The notes: generated by a model from the sequence alone, not told the origin. DNA of 42,289 nucleotides from Tannerella sp. (GCA_031285565.1 JAITVY010000116.1:1-42289); one strand, 5' to 3'. Shown: positions 1 to 9,121, counted from the stretch's first letter. A program made the numbers and translations.

Positions 1-171
1 AACTAATATTCAAAGAGCGCATAAGACCAGATCTACATCCGGGCTTTTAATTCATACGATGGGTAAAATTGCCATCGCTTTTATTTATCTTATTTTTTAA
101 ATACTGATTCGCATGATTAATTAATCGTTCGTCACTAACCGTTTATCACTTATTAAATTCGTTCTATACAG

Positions 172-187
172 CCTTAGCGTAAAAAAA
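172..187 (+). promoter_or_regulatory. A-rich leader motif shared with the M15 gene
   Basis: The 16-mer CCTTAGCGTAAAAAAA lies 11 nt before the start codon of the cupin-HTH gene. The identical 16-mer occurs on the other strand in front of the M15 peptidase gene (6972-6987). Bacteroidetes favour A-rich leaders over Shine-Dalgarno sites, so it may be a translation-enhancing leader. Function is inference. Confidence 0.3.
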
Positions 188-198
188 CAAATAATAGT

Positions 199-780
199 AT
201 GAAAACAAACAAAATAATCGGGGAAAAAATCAAAAGCCTCCGTGAGATAAAGAATCTTTCACTCGAAGAAGTTGCCGAACGTTCTGGAATGAGTATAACC
301 CAGATTACACGGATCGAAGATAATGAAGAACTTCCATCATTAGCTCCGTTAATTAAAATAGCACGCGTATTAGGTGTCCGGTTAGGGACATTCCTGGATG
401 ATCAGCAGGAATTAGGACCGGTTATTTGTCGCAAAGAAAGCATTGATGAAAAAGATGGGATCAGCTTCTCAAACAATGCAAAAGCCATCCGTAAAAACAT
501 GTCCTATTTCGCACTCTCTCAGGATAAATCCGGACGCCATATGGAACCGTTCCTGATAGACATACTACCGACAAAAGATGCTAATTTTGTCTTCTCCACA
601 CATGAAGGCGAGGAGTTTATTTATGTACTGCAAGGCGTCATAGAAATTAATTACGGAAAAGAAACCTATGTATTGGAAGAAGGAGATAGTATCTATTACG
701 ATTCCATTGTAGCCCATCATGTACATGCCGGAAACGGGGATGCTGCTAAAATATTAGGTGTAATTTATACGCCTTACTGA
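199..780 (+). CDS. XRE-family HTH regulator with C-terminal cupin domain
   Basis: The 193-residue protein has an XRE-type helix-turn-helix at about residues 8-62 (the SLEEVAERSGMSITQITRIE stretch is the recognition core). A small cupin_2 beta-barrel covers about 115-190, with the family's HEGEEFIYVLQG motif and a second-half HHVHAG motif that can bind metal or a small ligand. This is the usual size for HTH-cupin regulators, which sense a metabolite through the cupin. The next gene, 137 nt downstream on the same strand, is an acyl-CoA synthetase. The pairing suggests it controls that enzyme or senses its substrate or product (inference). The start follows an A-rich leader with no Shine-Dalgarno, normal for Bacteroidetes. 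The protein is complete. Confidence 0.9.
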   Translation: MKTNKIIGEKIKSLREIKNLSLEEVAERSGMSITQITRIEDNEELPSLAPLIKIARVLGVRLGTFLDDQQELGPVICRKESIDEKDGISFSNNAKAIRKNMSYFALSQDKSGRHMEPFLIDILPTKDANFVFSTHEGEEFIYVLQGVIEINYGKETYVLEEGDSIYYDSIVAHHVHAGNGDAAKILGVIYTPY

Positions 781-917
781 GAATAATTGAAAGTGGAAGA
801 TTGACTAAAAAAATGTTGATTACGATTAAATAAATCAACGGTTTAATAATGAATTCTACTAACTACTTACTACCAACTACGATCTACTTTTTTAAGTGAC
901 TACTTTGACTACACAAA

Positions 918-2570
918 ATGAAACTACACGATAAAACAATCGGTCAATGGATAGAGCATTGGGCTGAAACTACTCCGGATAAAGAATTCTTAGTGTATTC
1001 CGACCGAGATTTACGTTTTTCATGGAAAACATTCAATCAGCGTGTTGACGATATGGCCAAAGGCCTCATGGCCATTGGTGTAAAAAAAGGAACCCATGTC
1101 GGTATCTGGGCAACCAATGTGCCCGATTGGTTAACATTTTTATATGCCGGAGCTAAAGTCGGCGCTATTTTAGTAACTGTCAATACCAGCTACAAACAAA
1201 GCGAACTGGAATTCCTGGTAAAAGATGCCGACATCCATACACTCTGTATCACCGAAGGAGTATTCGATGGTAGCTATATCGATATGGTATATGAGATGGT
1301 ACCCGAATTAAAGGATTCGCAACGCGGATTCTTGCACAGTGAACGCTTCCCTGAATTAAAAAACATTGTTTATATCGGTCAGGAAAAATATCGCGGAATG
1401 TATAATACTCCGGAAATACTATTACTTGGCCGTAACATCGACGATCAAATGCTGGAAGATGCAAAAAGCCAGGTCGATTGCTATGATGTGGTAAATATGC
1501 AATACACATCCGGTACCACAGGATTTCCAAAAGGAGTAATGCTTACGCATCATAATATTACAAACAATGGTTATTTTACCGGCATGGGAATGGACTTTAC
1601 TTCCGAAGAGAAAGTCTGCTGCTGTGTTCCGTTATTTCATTGCTTTGGAGTTGTATTGGCCTCAATGGCTGTGCTGACGTATGGATGTACACAAGTAATG
1701 GTCGAACGTTTTGACCCATTAGTAGTATTAGCATCTGTCCATAAAGAACGGTGTACTGTGCTACATGGTGTACCAACAATGTTTATTGCCGAAATGAACC
1801 ATCCCATGTTCAGCATGTTTGATCTGACGTCGCTGCGTACCGGGATCATGGCAGGTTCGCTCTGTCCCATCGAATTAATGCGCAGTGTCACAGAAAAAAT
1901 GCATGTCAAGTATATCACAAGTGTATATGGCTTAACAGAAAGTTCGCCGGGAATGACCCATTCCGTCATAGCAGATTCTTTCGAAGACCGGTGTACTACA
2001 GTTGGGAAAGAATATCCTTTCACCGAAATTGCCGTTATTGATCCGGAAACCGGTGAAGAGTGCCCTCCGGGTGTGCAAGGTGAGATGTGTTGTCGTGGTT
2101 ACCTCGTAATGAAAGGTTATTACAAAAATCCACAAGCTACAGCCGAAGTAATTGATAAAAACGGATGGTTGCATTCAGGAGACCTGGGCGTAAAAGATGA
2201 ACGTGGCTATTACCGGATAACCGGACGTATCAAAGATATGATTATCCGGGGAGGTGAAAATATCTATCCGCGCGAAATCGAAGAATTCCTTTACCATCTC
2301 GATGGAGTTCAGGATGTGCAGGTAGCTGCCGTACCATCAAAAAAATATGGAGAAGAAGTCGGAGCCTTTATCATTCCCAAAGAAGGAGTTGCTTTAACAG
2401 ACGAGCTCGTAAGAGATTTCTGCCGGGGAAAAATAGCCCGCCATAAAATACCGAAATATATCTTTTTTGTCGATACATTCCCCATGACCGGAAGTGGCAA
2501 AATCCAAAAATTCAAACTGAAAGATTTAAGCCTGCAACTACTTGCTCAACAAGGAATCGAGCCGGTTTAA
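918..2570 (+). CDS. AMP-binding acyl-CoA synthetase (FadD-like)
   Basis: The 550-residue enzyme belongs to the ANL (acyl-CoA synthetase/adenylate-forming) superfamily. Visible motifs: the P-loop [11 protein letters not shown] (about residue 197), YGLTESSPG, the hinge segment with GWLHSGDLG and [20 protein letters not shown] (about 415-455), and the C-terminal catalytic lysine motif TGSGKIQK. It should activate a fatty or aromatic acid to acyl-AMP and then the CoA thioester in the cytoplasm. Length and motif order fit medium/long-chain acyl-CoA ligases. It probably belongs with the upstream cupin-HTH regulator. The exact substrate cannot be read from the sequence. Confidence 0.92.
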   Translation: MKLHDKTIGQWIEHWAETTPDKEFLVYSDRDLRFSWKTFNQRVDDMAKGLMAIGVKKGTHVGIWATNVPDWLTFLYAGAKVGAILVTVNTSYKQSELEFLVKDADIHTLCITEGVFDGSYIDMVYEMVPELKDSQRGFLHSERFPELKNIVYIGQEKYRGMYNTPEILLLGRNIDDQMLEDAKSQVDCYDVVNMQYTSGTTGFPKGVMLTHHNITNNGYFTGMGMDFTSEEKVCCCVPLFHCFGVVLASMAVLTYGCTQVMVERFDPLVVLASVHKERCTVLHGVPTMFIAEMNHPMFSMFDLTSLRTGIMAGSLCPIELMRSVTEKMHVKYITSVYGLTESSPGMTHSVIADSFEDRCTTVGKEYPFTEIAVIDPETGEECPPGVQGEMCCRGYLVMKGYYKNPQATAEVIDKNGWLHSGDLGVKDERGYYRITGRIKDMIIRGGENIYPREIEEFLYHLDGVQDVQVAAVPSKKYGEEVGAFIIPKEGVALTDELVRDFCRGKIARHKIPKYIFFVDTFPMTGSGKIQKFKLKDLSLQLLAQQGIEPV

Positions 2571-2676
2571 GAACTGCACTTAACAAACTTAAACTGAATA
2601 TTATATAAAGAAACAAAGATTTATTCTTCCTTTTTTATATCTTGCTCCCGTTTTCTAACGAGATGCACTTATCTAT

Positions 2677-5600
2677 ATGGAAGAAAAGGATTTCACGCCT
2701 AAAAACAGAACAAAGAAGATTCTGCTTCGGATTGGCCTAGGTATTTTAGGCATAATCGTTGTATTCTTTATCATTATAGCTATTATCTTAAATACGGTTG
2801 TAACACCTAAGCGTGTTACTCCTATACTGTTGCAATTAAGTAGCGAATATATAAATGCCGATGTCGCCTGCGAATCAGTCGATATAACGTTTTTCAGTAG
2901 CTTCCCCGACCTGGGCGTTAAACTGCAAAATGGTAGTATATCTTCTCCGGCAGATACACTACTTGCATTCGAAAGTCTCGTAATTGCCGTAGATCCTGTC
3001 GCTTTCCTTTTTGAGAAGAAAGTAATCCTACACCAGTTGGGACTAAACAACGCCAACATATACGCCCATGTCGATACAACCGGCAAAGAAAACTGGGATA
3101 TATTCATTACATCCGGAGAAGAAAAGGCAGAGACAGATACCACTACGTTCGTTATGCCCGAACTGAATATCCGGAATATCCACCTCCAACAGGTCAATCT
3201 TATTTACGATGATTTACAACAGGGCTTATTTGTTATGGTCGATAGTCTCCATTTGCAGCTAAAAGGAAACTTATCAAAAGAAAATGCAGATCTGGGTCTG
3301 GATATTCAAACAAGTGGAATCACCTCTTATTACCAGGGACAAACATTTACAAAAAACCTCCCGCTCTCTTTAAATACCCGGTTAGAAAGAGACCGCTTAT
3401 TGAAGACATTGGCAATAAAAGAAGGACAGATTGGTATCGGATCATTAGAGTTGAATACCAATGGCATGTTGAAGGCGAACAGAGAATCCGGGATTTCCGA
3501 TATAGATATCGATTTCAACCTCAATGCCTCATCACTGGCCGAACTCATGCAGATGATTCCTGAACATATTTCAGAAATTCCTTCAAAACTCATAGCCGGG
3601 GGAAAAATTGAATCCAGCGGAAAAATAACCGGGCAATTAGATAAAGACCAATATCCTATTGCAACACTCACTTTAAAACTTATCGATGGAACATTAGCCT
3701 CACATAAACATCCCAAAAAACCGTTCCTTGAAGATTTTGATGTGGATATAAATGCAATAATCGACTTCTCCGGAAATCAGCCATCATCCCTGTCTCTCAA
3801 CAAACTGTATTTGCAAACAGCCTCATCCAAACTAACGGCCAAAGGCGAATTCGATCATATCCTTACAAACCCATCGATCGATGCAGAAGTCAAAGCAGAC
3901 ATAAACTTCACGCAAATGTCACAAAAACTGCCGATCGAAGGGATGAAAATGGAAGGATTGATTAACTGCGATGTTTCTGTTAACTGTATGCTTGACGATA
4001 TTCTCACTTCCAATTATGGAAAAATCAACGTAAACGGAACAGCCAATATTAAAGATGTCGTATTCAATCATGCCGAAGAAGAACTCTCTTTTTATACATC
4101 AAATGCAGATATGCGTTTTGGAAGTAATACACAAGATAGTATCCGCGGGCAACTACGCGAAAGTCTACTTCGGGGAAGAATTACACTGGATAGTCTTAAC
4201 CTGAACTGGAAGAAGCAGGAACTGCTTGCTAATGCAAGCAAAGCCAGCGCTGTATTCAATACTTCAGCACCCAAAGACACCGGATCCATAGCTCCGGTTA
4301 TGACGGCAGTAAGAGTAGAGCGGCTACGGTTTAATATGGGAGATTCCGTTCGGTTTCGGGCTGTCAAAACAAGCGGTTCTGTTCGTATGCAACCGCAAAC
4401 TGAATTTCCGTCTTTACCGGAGATCAAAGCCCGGGTATCACTGGATAGCATCTTTGGTAAAGCCTATGAAATGGGAGGGCGTATCAGTAAGTCAAACCTG
4501 AATATAACACTTAGCAAAGCACAGGCACGTACAAGAAACCGTTCATCCGAAAACCGGCAGCAAAGAGATTCAACCCGTGTAAGATCTAACCTGACCCGGG
4601 AACAACGTGATTCATTGCGTAAAATTCAGCAGGATCCCACAACCAATATATCCTTCAGTGTCGAATCAAAAGAGACAAAATATCTTTTACGACAATGGAA
4701 TGTATCCGGCGAACTTACCGCACAGGATGCCAGCGTGCGAACCCCCTACTTCCCCATTCCTATCCGCATGAGAGAATCGGATATGAAATTTACAACGAAC
4801 ACCTTATCCCTCGCAAAAGTCCATATGCATCTTGGGAATTCCGATTTTGTACTGAAAGGCGAAATAGAAGGTATCCGGAGAGCGCTTTTAAACAACGGTA
4901 AAGTCACTGCTAAAATGACGCTCGAAGCCGACTCAATGGATTTCAACGAACTCATCACAGCAGCTGTCACCGGATCGGAATACACACAGAAAGATATGGT
5001 CGAAAAAGATTCTATATCGAGCTTTGTGCTTGACGAAACGAACGAAAGCAAACTGATCGCAGCAAATGCGGATACTGCACAGTTAGGTGTTTTCGTCGTA
5101 CCACGCAACCTCGACATAGAATTCAACACCCGGATTAAAAACGGACGGTTTAGTGATATTCATATCAAAAATACACGCGGACAAATTATCCTGCGCGATC
5201 AGGCTGTCCATCTGCCTCGTTTTATGTTAAATACCGATATTGGAAGCACATTTGTAACAATGGTATATAAAGCACCCGATACAAAAGGTGCACACCTGGG
5301 CTTCGAAATAAACGTAAAACGCATCAATGTCAAAGAACTTATTGAAGCAATGCCCGTGATTGACGAATTAACCCCGATGCTTCGTTCATTCGAAGGAGTT
5401 GTAGACTGTAATATTACAGCCATTACCGAACTGGATTCGATGATGAATATTCGTTTACCACAGACTACCGCTTCCTGCTATATGAGCGGACAAAACCTCG
5501 TATTGCTCGATGGAGAAACATTTTCAGAGATTTCCAAAATGCTAATGTTTAAAAACAAAAACCGGAATGTGATCGACAGCTTATCAGTCGAAATGATCCT

Positions 5601-6081
5601 GGAAGAAGAAAAATTGATGATATTCCCCTTCCAGGTATCAATGGACCGGTATACTGCCGCTGTTGGCGGGGTACAAAATCTTGATATGTCCTTCAACTAT
5701 CATATCACAGTGCTTAAATCGCCGGTACCATTCAAACTCGGATTAAATATTTCGGGTACACCCGACAATATGAAAATCCGGCTCGGTAAGGCTAAATATA
5801 AAAACCTGTTTACAGTTGCACGCGAAGAAAGACTGGATGATACGGTAATTAACTTACGAAAGGAAATGGACGAAAAACTTAGAAGCAGTATCGACGAAAT
5901 TGTCGGAGCAGAGTTATCACGTCCTGTACGACGTCCCAGGACTGCTATTCCGGATAGTCTAAGGCGCTCCCTCTTTCAATTGGAAGATACAGTTGCTGTT
6001 TCGCCTATAGCCACTGATATTCCTGTAAATATTGATATCTCTGTAGATTCAGTTCCTTCAACTCCTGATTCGCTTCTTTAA
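2677..6081 (+). CDS. AsmA-like inner-membrane protein
   Basis: The 1134-residue protein has a short basic N-terminus, one transmembrane helix (about residues 14-38) and a very long, beta-rich periplasmic part. The alternating pattern of short hydrophobic strands and polar turns and the C-terminal repeat region are typical of AsmA/TamB-type proteins, in Bacteroidetes often annotated as AsmA family. A basic, Ser/Arg-rich insert lies at about 614-650. Such proteins are thought to bridge the envelope and assist lipid transport or outer-membrane biogenesis (family knowledge). Its last 24 nt overlap the convergent spanin-like gene, so the prophage remnant begins right at the 3' end of this gene. 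The stop codon is intact. Confidence 0.8.
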   Translation: MEEKDFTPKNRTKKILLRIGLGILGIIVVFFIIIAIILNTVVTPKRVTPILLQLSSEYINADVACESVDITFFSSFPDLGVKLQNGSISSPADTLLAFESLVIAVDPVAFLFEKKVILHQLGLNNANIYAHVDTTGKENWDIFITSGEEKAETDTTTFVMPELNIRNIHLQQVNLIYDDLQQGLFVMVDSLHLQLKGNLSKENADLGLDIQTSGITSYYQGQTFTKNLPLSLNTRLERDRLLKTLAIKEGQIGIGSLELNTNGMLKANRESGISDIDIDFNLNASSLAELMQMIPEHISEIPSKLIAGGKIESSGKITGQLDKDQYPIATLTLKLIDGTLASHKHPKKPFLEDFDVDINAIIDFSGNQPSSLSLNKLYLQTASSKLTAKGEFDHILTNPSIDAEVKADINFTQMSQKLPIEGMKMEGLINCDVSVNCMLDDILTSNYGKINVNGTANIKDVVFNHAEEELSFYTSNADMRFGSNTQDSIRGQLRESLLRGRITLDSLNLNWKKQELLANASKASAVFNTSAPKDTGSIAPVMTAVRVERLRFNMGDSVRFRAVKTSGSVRMQPQTEFPSLPEIKARVSLDSIFGKAYEMGGRISKSNLNITLSKAQARTRNRSSENRQQRDSTRVRSNLTREQRDSLRKIQQDPTTNISFSVESKETKYLLRQWNVSGELTAQDASVRTPYFPIPIRMRESDMKFTTNTLSLAKVHMHLGNSDFVLKGEIEGIRRALLNNGKVTAKMTLEADSMDFNELITAAVTGSEYTQKDMVEKDSISSFVLDETNESKLIAANADTAQLGVFVVPRNLDIEFNTRIKNGRFSDIHIKNTRGQIILRDQAVHLPRFMLNTDIGSTFVTMVYKAPDTKGAHLGFEINVKRINVKELIEAMPVIDELTPMLRSFEGVVDCNITAITELDSMMNIRLPQTTASCYMSGQNLVLLDGETFSEISKMLMFKNKNRNVIDSLSVEMILEEEKLMIFPFQVSMDRYTAAVGGVQNLDMSFNYHITVLKSPVPFKLGLNISGTPDNMKIRLGKAKYKNLFTVAREERLDDTVINLRKEMDEKLRSSIDEIVGAELSRPVRRPRTAIPDSLRRSLFQLEDTVAVSPIATDIPVNIDISVDSVPSTPDSLL

Positions 6082-6546
6082 TACAAATATTACAATTGCA
6101 CCTATAACGAAACAACAAAGCGCACCAAACATCCAGTTTCCGAAACGCAATATAAACGAGTCCCATTTCCCCAGCTGTTTCTCAATATATTCATATTGGG
6201 TAATGACCTCGCTGACTCTCACGCTATCCGACTTTACATAGATCGTATCATACTTTACGATCGTTTCCATTTGCAAATTACCCAGACTATCCAACAGAAA
6301 AGTCAGGTAGGCATTGCGGGTCGATTCGGTTCGCAGTTGGCTTAAAACGACACGTCCATTGGCATTACATTCCAAAAGTGCTTTGATTGAGGCGCTGTCA
6401 GTCGGAAGCGTTATCGGTATCAGCCGCTCTATATAAACAGAATCAATCCGTTCTGCTATTACCTGTTGTTTCGCCTTGCAGGAGAACATCAACAGCAAAA
6501 CCATGCAGGCAATTATCAAATATGATATCTCTCTTTTATCATTCAT
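6058..6546 (-). CDS. Candidate phage unimolecular spanin (lipoprotein with C-terminal TM)
   Basis: The 162-residue protein has a lipoprotein signal ending in the lipobox LMFSC (Cys23), about 110 periplasmic residues, and a second hydrophobic helix near the C-terminus (about 136-156) followed by KKRIRS. An outer-membrane lipid anchor at one end and an inner-membrane helix at the other is the topology of u-spanins such as phage T1 gp11, which fuse inner and outer membranes at lysis. It sits 3 nt after the M15 endopeptidase gene and close to the holin gene, so the three form a lysis cassette. No sequence family was recognised; the call rests on topology and context. Its end overlaps the AsmA-like gene by 24 nt, convergent. 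Confidence 0.6.
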   Translation of the reverse strand: MNDKREISYLIIACMVLLLMFSCKAKQQVIAERIDSVYIERLIPITLPTDSASIKALLECNANGRVVLSQLRTESTRNAYLTFLLDSLGNLQMETIVKYDTIYVKSDSVRVSEVITQYEYIEKQLGKWDSFILRFGNWMFGALCCFVIGAIVIFVLKKRIRS

Positions 6547-6549
6547 AAT

Positions 6550-6957
6550 TCATTTGTATTTGATCACCTGCTTCCTGTTTACCCCTCCGTTTTTCAAGGA
6601 GAGATGCAGGAAGTTCTGTGATTGATACAGGATAGCCTGATCAAAATCCAGTTTCAGATTCAATAATAACTGAAGTAAACCCTCTGCTTTCCCGTCAATC
6701 GCACAATCCGCAGCTTCCCCTTTCATATGCTGACTGGTCTTCGACCCTCTTACAGCATTGTTCAATTGCTCACAGCGATACCCGCTGTTAATCACAATAG
6801 GTTTGCCAAACGCTTCACGCAAAGGCTCTAATAGTTTTTCACATAAGTTCCTTAATGCCTGTTGAGTTTCTTCCGGAGGGAAATTACTTATCCCAAGTTC
6901 ATTGGCTTTCCTGCTCCGTATAAATTCATATAGTTCAAAATGTTTACTCAATTTCAT
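6550..6957 (-). CDS. Phage-type M15 peptidase (endolysin)
   Basis: This 135-residue peptidase of family M15 (subfamily M15_3 type) carries the motifs SGYR (58-61), SQHMKGEAAD (75-84, zinc ligands His77 and Asp84) and FLHLS (His118 as the third ligand). Such single-domain enzymes cleave peptidoglycan cross-bridges as D-Ala-D-Ala carboxypeptidases or L-Ala-D-Glu endopeptidases and commonly serve as endolysins in Bacteroidetes phages. All expected catalytic positions are present. It is followed directly by the spanin-like gene and preceded by the holin gene on the same strand. Confidence 0.88.
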   Translation of the reverse strand: MKLSKHFELYEFIRSRKANELGISNFPPEETQQALRNLCEKLLEPLREAFGKPIVINSGYRCEQLNNAVRGSKTSQHMKGEAADCAIDGKAEGLLQLLLNLKLDFDQAILYQSQNFLHLSLKNGGVNRKQVIKYK

Positions 6958-6971
6958 ATGATAATATTTTA

Positions 6972-6987
6972 TTTTTTTACGCTAAGG
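6972..6987 (-). promoter_or_regulatory. A-rich leader motif shared with the cupin-HTH gene
   Basis: Minus-strand copy of CCTTAGCGTAAAAAAA, 14 nt before the M15 peptidase start. It is identical over 16 nt to 172-187 in front of an unrelated host gene. Likely a leader or translation-enhancing element; role is inference. Confidence 0.3.
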
Positions 6988-7024
6988 TTGCATAATTAAG
7001 TAGCTAGTAGATCCAACTACTCTT

Positions 7025-7582
7025 CTACTCTGAATTTTCTTCTTTCTTAAATCTCCCTTTCTCATCAAAATCCTTCAGATGCTTAGTAATCATTGAAGGA
7101 ATAATACCCGGCATAATTTTATTCAGATTTTCCACAATGCTGATACTTTCACGAATCAGCAACGCTGTACAAATAAACGACCGGAACCATTTTAACGGCT
7201 CAATCTGTTCTCCTCCTATGGTATACGATGCAAATCCATGCGCAATAATCAATAAGACCGAGTATATGATTATTTTCACAAACAGCATCGAGAACCCTTT
7301 GCTCGAAAAATCCTTTTTCTTAATATGATACCACCAACTAACTACCGTATCCAATGTCATAAAGACAATCAGAAACCGCAGAAATTCCCAGTCGGCAAAA
7401 ACATATCGCTCAAAAAGCTCCAATAACCACGAAAAAGGAATTGCCATCAGGCAGGGAATGATAAAACTAAACAGATAATTATGTATTTTTCGGATCATGC
7501 AATCTAATTCTTTACTAAAGTAGGATTTTCTCTCACTCAGAGCTCTTTCAAGAAATGAAAAGTCAAATGATTGTTTATCCAT
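7025..7582 (-). CDS. Phage holin family membrane protein
   Basis: The 185-residue protein has four hydrophobic segments at about 37-57, 67-86, 99-118 and 131-151 and a charged, lysine-rich C-terminus. Size and the MTLDTVVSWWYHIKKKDFSSK region resemble the phage_holin_4 (TcdE-like) group found beside M15 endolysins in Bacteroidetes prophages. It would form inner-membrane lesions and release or activate the endolysin at lysis. It lies first in the leftward lysis cassette, 67 nt from the M15 gene. The frame is intact. Confidence 0.75.
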   Translation of the reverse strand: MDKQSFDFSFLERALSERKSYFSKELDCMIRKIHNYLFSFIIPCLMAIPFSWLLELFERYVFADWEFLRFLIVFMTLDTVVSWWYHIKKKDFSSKGFSMLFVKIIIYSVLLIIAHGFASYTIGGEQIEPLKWFRSFICTALLIRESISIVENLNKIMPGIIPSMITKHLKDFDEKGRFKKEENSE

Positions 7583-7650
7583 GCAGCATTTTATATAATT
7601 ATTTTTATTATTTTTGATTAATCAATTCAATACTCTAACTAAAAATTGTG

Positions 7651-7899
7651 ATGAAAACTGATTTATACACTAAAGCCGTATTAACTGTGATTGCATTAGC
7701 ATTAATATGTATTGTAGTTCAAAATTTTAATCCGGTTATCTCCCTTTATGCATCTGAAGCCCGAACTGCTCCCATTATGATTCCGGAAGTTCAGGAAATC
7801 ACATCTGAAAGTGTTTATATAACAGGTCATTCTTTAAACCGGGTTGATCCAATACCTGTATACGTTGTGGACGACCCAAATAAAAAGAATCAGTGGTAA
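7651..7899 (+). CDS. Small exported protein, unknown function
   Basis: An 82-residue protein with a hydrophobic N-terminal segment (about 8-27, rich in V, I, A, L), then a polar C-terminal part ending in VDPIPVYVVDDPNKKNQW. I chose the ATG at 7651 over the GTG one codon earlier. The hydrophobic segment could be a signal anchor. I recall similar MKTDLYTKAVLTVIA-type small proteins in other Bacteroidales, but know no function. It is divergent from the holin gene and lies within the prophage remnant, so it may be phage or cargo. Confidence 0.55.
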   Translation: MKTDLYTKAVLTVIALALICIVVQNFNPVISLYASEARTAPIMIPEVQEITSESVYITGHSLNRVDPIPVYVVDDPNKKNQW

Positions 7900-8192
7900 T
7901 CTATTCTAATTAAAGATTTGTCAATATAAACTTCCCCATTATTTATAAAGCATTAAGTTAATAATTTGATTGGGGTATTCTCTATAAACGAAGCATTTAT
8001 TATTTTAGATGTTTTGTTTTATACAATTATTTATTTTTATTGGGTTAATATATTTGTCTTGCATAAGCAATTGTCTAAACTTGTGCCCGAAAATCAGAAG
8101 ACATACAGATTCGGAAATCCGCATAAGCACAGGTTACCCAATCAAGCAAGTATCACATTTTCAACTTTTCACTCTCAACTTTCAATTGAATC

Positions 8193-8372
8193 CTACATCA
8201 ACCCTCCAAAGAACTCATTGGCATGCGTTTTGCCTTTTTCGATGCCGTCCCATTCCGGATCATCATCATTATTTAATGGTTTCCAGCCGGGTATCGAAGC
8301 ATTCAGCAGCATAATATTCAGGTACGAACGCCGGAAAACTACCTCCTCATAACTCATCCGGAAATATTTCAT
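8193..8372 (-). CDS. Small phage ORF behind the tail chaperone-like gene
   Basis: A 59-residue ORF beginning MKYFRMSYEEVVFRRSYLN and ending in EFFGGLM. Its ATG shares one base with the stop codon of the upstream tail-chaperone-like gene (TAATG), a typical translational coupling. In siphophage tail modules the chaperone gene is followed by a second short chaperone ORF (lambda gpG/gpGT arrangement) and then the tape measure. Position and size suggest it is that second ORF, which is inference. No tape measure follows: 7900-8192 is AT-rich with no ORF, so the module is truncated here. Confidence 0.55.
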   Translation of the reverse strand: MKYFRMSYEEVVFRRSYLNIMLLNASIPGWKPLNNDDDPEWDGIEKGKTHANEFFGGLM

Positions 8373-8843
8373 TACTCCTCCGATGACTGCCCAGGGGCTT
8401 TCGCTTCGGGCGTATTCGTCGGTTTCGCGATCTCTACGACTCCTTTTAGGAAAAATAAACTTGTCAAAAAAAAAGTAGCCCGTACGTGTGTTGCCATATG
8501 CATCAGCACCTTTTCATATTTGGCCATCGTCAGGTGTTTGCTGATATACCCGCGGAACAGCCAACGCATCCAGCGGCTGCGGAACATCGCATATACCACT
8601 ACATCCAATAAGTCCTGCCTGTTTCCCTCTCGGCTGATCGCATACAGGGCGGCAGCAATCGCATTCAGGTTCTTTTCGTTAAACTCAATCCCTGTCAACC
8701 GTTCGGCAGCCGCACCAATATACTGGAGTTATCCCAGCGTTACAGGCCGCACCATAAACGGAATCATTCCGAAGAAAATAAACATCGGCATTTCACTGAT
8801 CGTGTCAGCCGTTTGTTGAATTGTCGTGTCTCTTTTTTGCATA
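8372..8843 (-). pseudogene. Phage tail assembly chaperone-like gene, frameshifted and with an internal stop
   Basis: The reading frame begins MQKRDTTI at 8843, then needs a one-base shift near 8820 (an extra T in the run before CAACAAACG). It continues QQTADTISEMPMFIFFG to VRPVTLG, hits an in-frame TAA at 8729-8731, and resumes LQYIGAAAERLTGIEF to the end SSEE. The restored product would be about 155 residues with a hydrophobic C-terminal patch (ATFFLTSLFFLKG). Both sides of each lesion look protein-like and stay in register, so it is one gene with two lesions. It follows the tail tube gene, where tail assembly chaperones sit. That function is inferred from position. Confidence 0.65.
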
Positions 8844-8871
8844 ATTGTTTGTTTTAATTAGTTAGGAAGTC

Positions 8872-9002
8872 CCTTCAACCTCCCCAAAAGGTAGAGATTG
8901 TATTCTTCGTGTTTATTATATTTATTGAAAAAGATTATTATTACATTAAATTATTCTTATCATATTCACTTCCTGGGCCTCCCTTTCGGGGAGGTTGGAA
9001 GG
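8872..9002. repeat. Pair of inverted CCTCCC-hairpin repeats
   Basis: 8872-8892 (cccttcaacctccccaaaagg) is repeated in inverted orientation at 8976-9002, which itself contains a hairpin CCTCCC-tttcg-GGGAGG (8978-8994). A third related hairpin lies at 25063-25089. Together they look like a dispersed palindromic repeat (REP/MITE-like). The copy at 8978-8994 is just downstream of the tRNA 3' end and may also help terminate it. Confidence 0.5.
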
Positions 9003-9037
9003 GCTGAGAGATTTAAAGGGGGCTTACTCCCTTCTCG

Positions 9038-9109
9038 TTGCAGGAGCCGGAGTCGAACCGGCGACCTTCGGGGCATGAACCCGCTACGCTGCCACTGCGC
9101 CACCCTGCG
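9038..9109 (-). tRNA. tRNA-Met (CAT), initiator-like
   Basis: A 72-nt cloverleaf folds by eye. Acceptor CGCAGGG pairs with TCCTGCA, leaving C1 opposite A72 unpaired; discriminator is A73. D arm is GCGC/GCGT. The anticodon loop TTCATGC (anticodon 9074-9076) sits on a stem with three consecutive G-C pairs. T arm is GCCGG-TTCGACT-CCGGC. The C1xA72 mismatch and the GGG/CCC anticodon stem are hallmarks of bacterial initiator tRNA, but the D-stem 11-24 pair is C-G rather than the usual A-U. CCA is not encoded. It lies between the tail tube gene and the chaperone-like pseudogene of the prophage remnant, an unusual place for a host tRNA. Confidence 0.85.
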
Positions 9110-9113
9110 ATGT

Positions 9114-9121
9114 CAAAAGTA
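9114..9121 (-). promoter_or_regulatory. TACTTTTG -7 box of the tRNA
   Basis: A perfect TAnnTTTG match on the minus strand ends only 4 nt before the first base of the tRNA. That spacing would start transcription at or next to the mature 5' end, giving almost no leader. Confidence 0.55.

Noticed and set aside
7966..8352. 128-codon plus-strand ORF
   Set aside because: It lies antisense to the 59-codon phage ORF and over AT-rich sequence; the minus-strand ORF is better supported by the TAATG coupling and composition.
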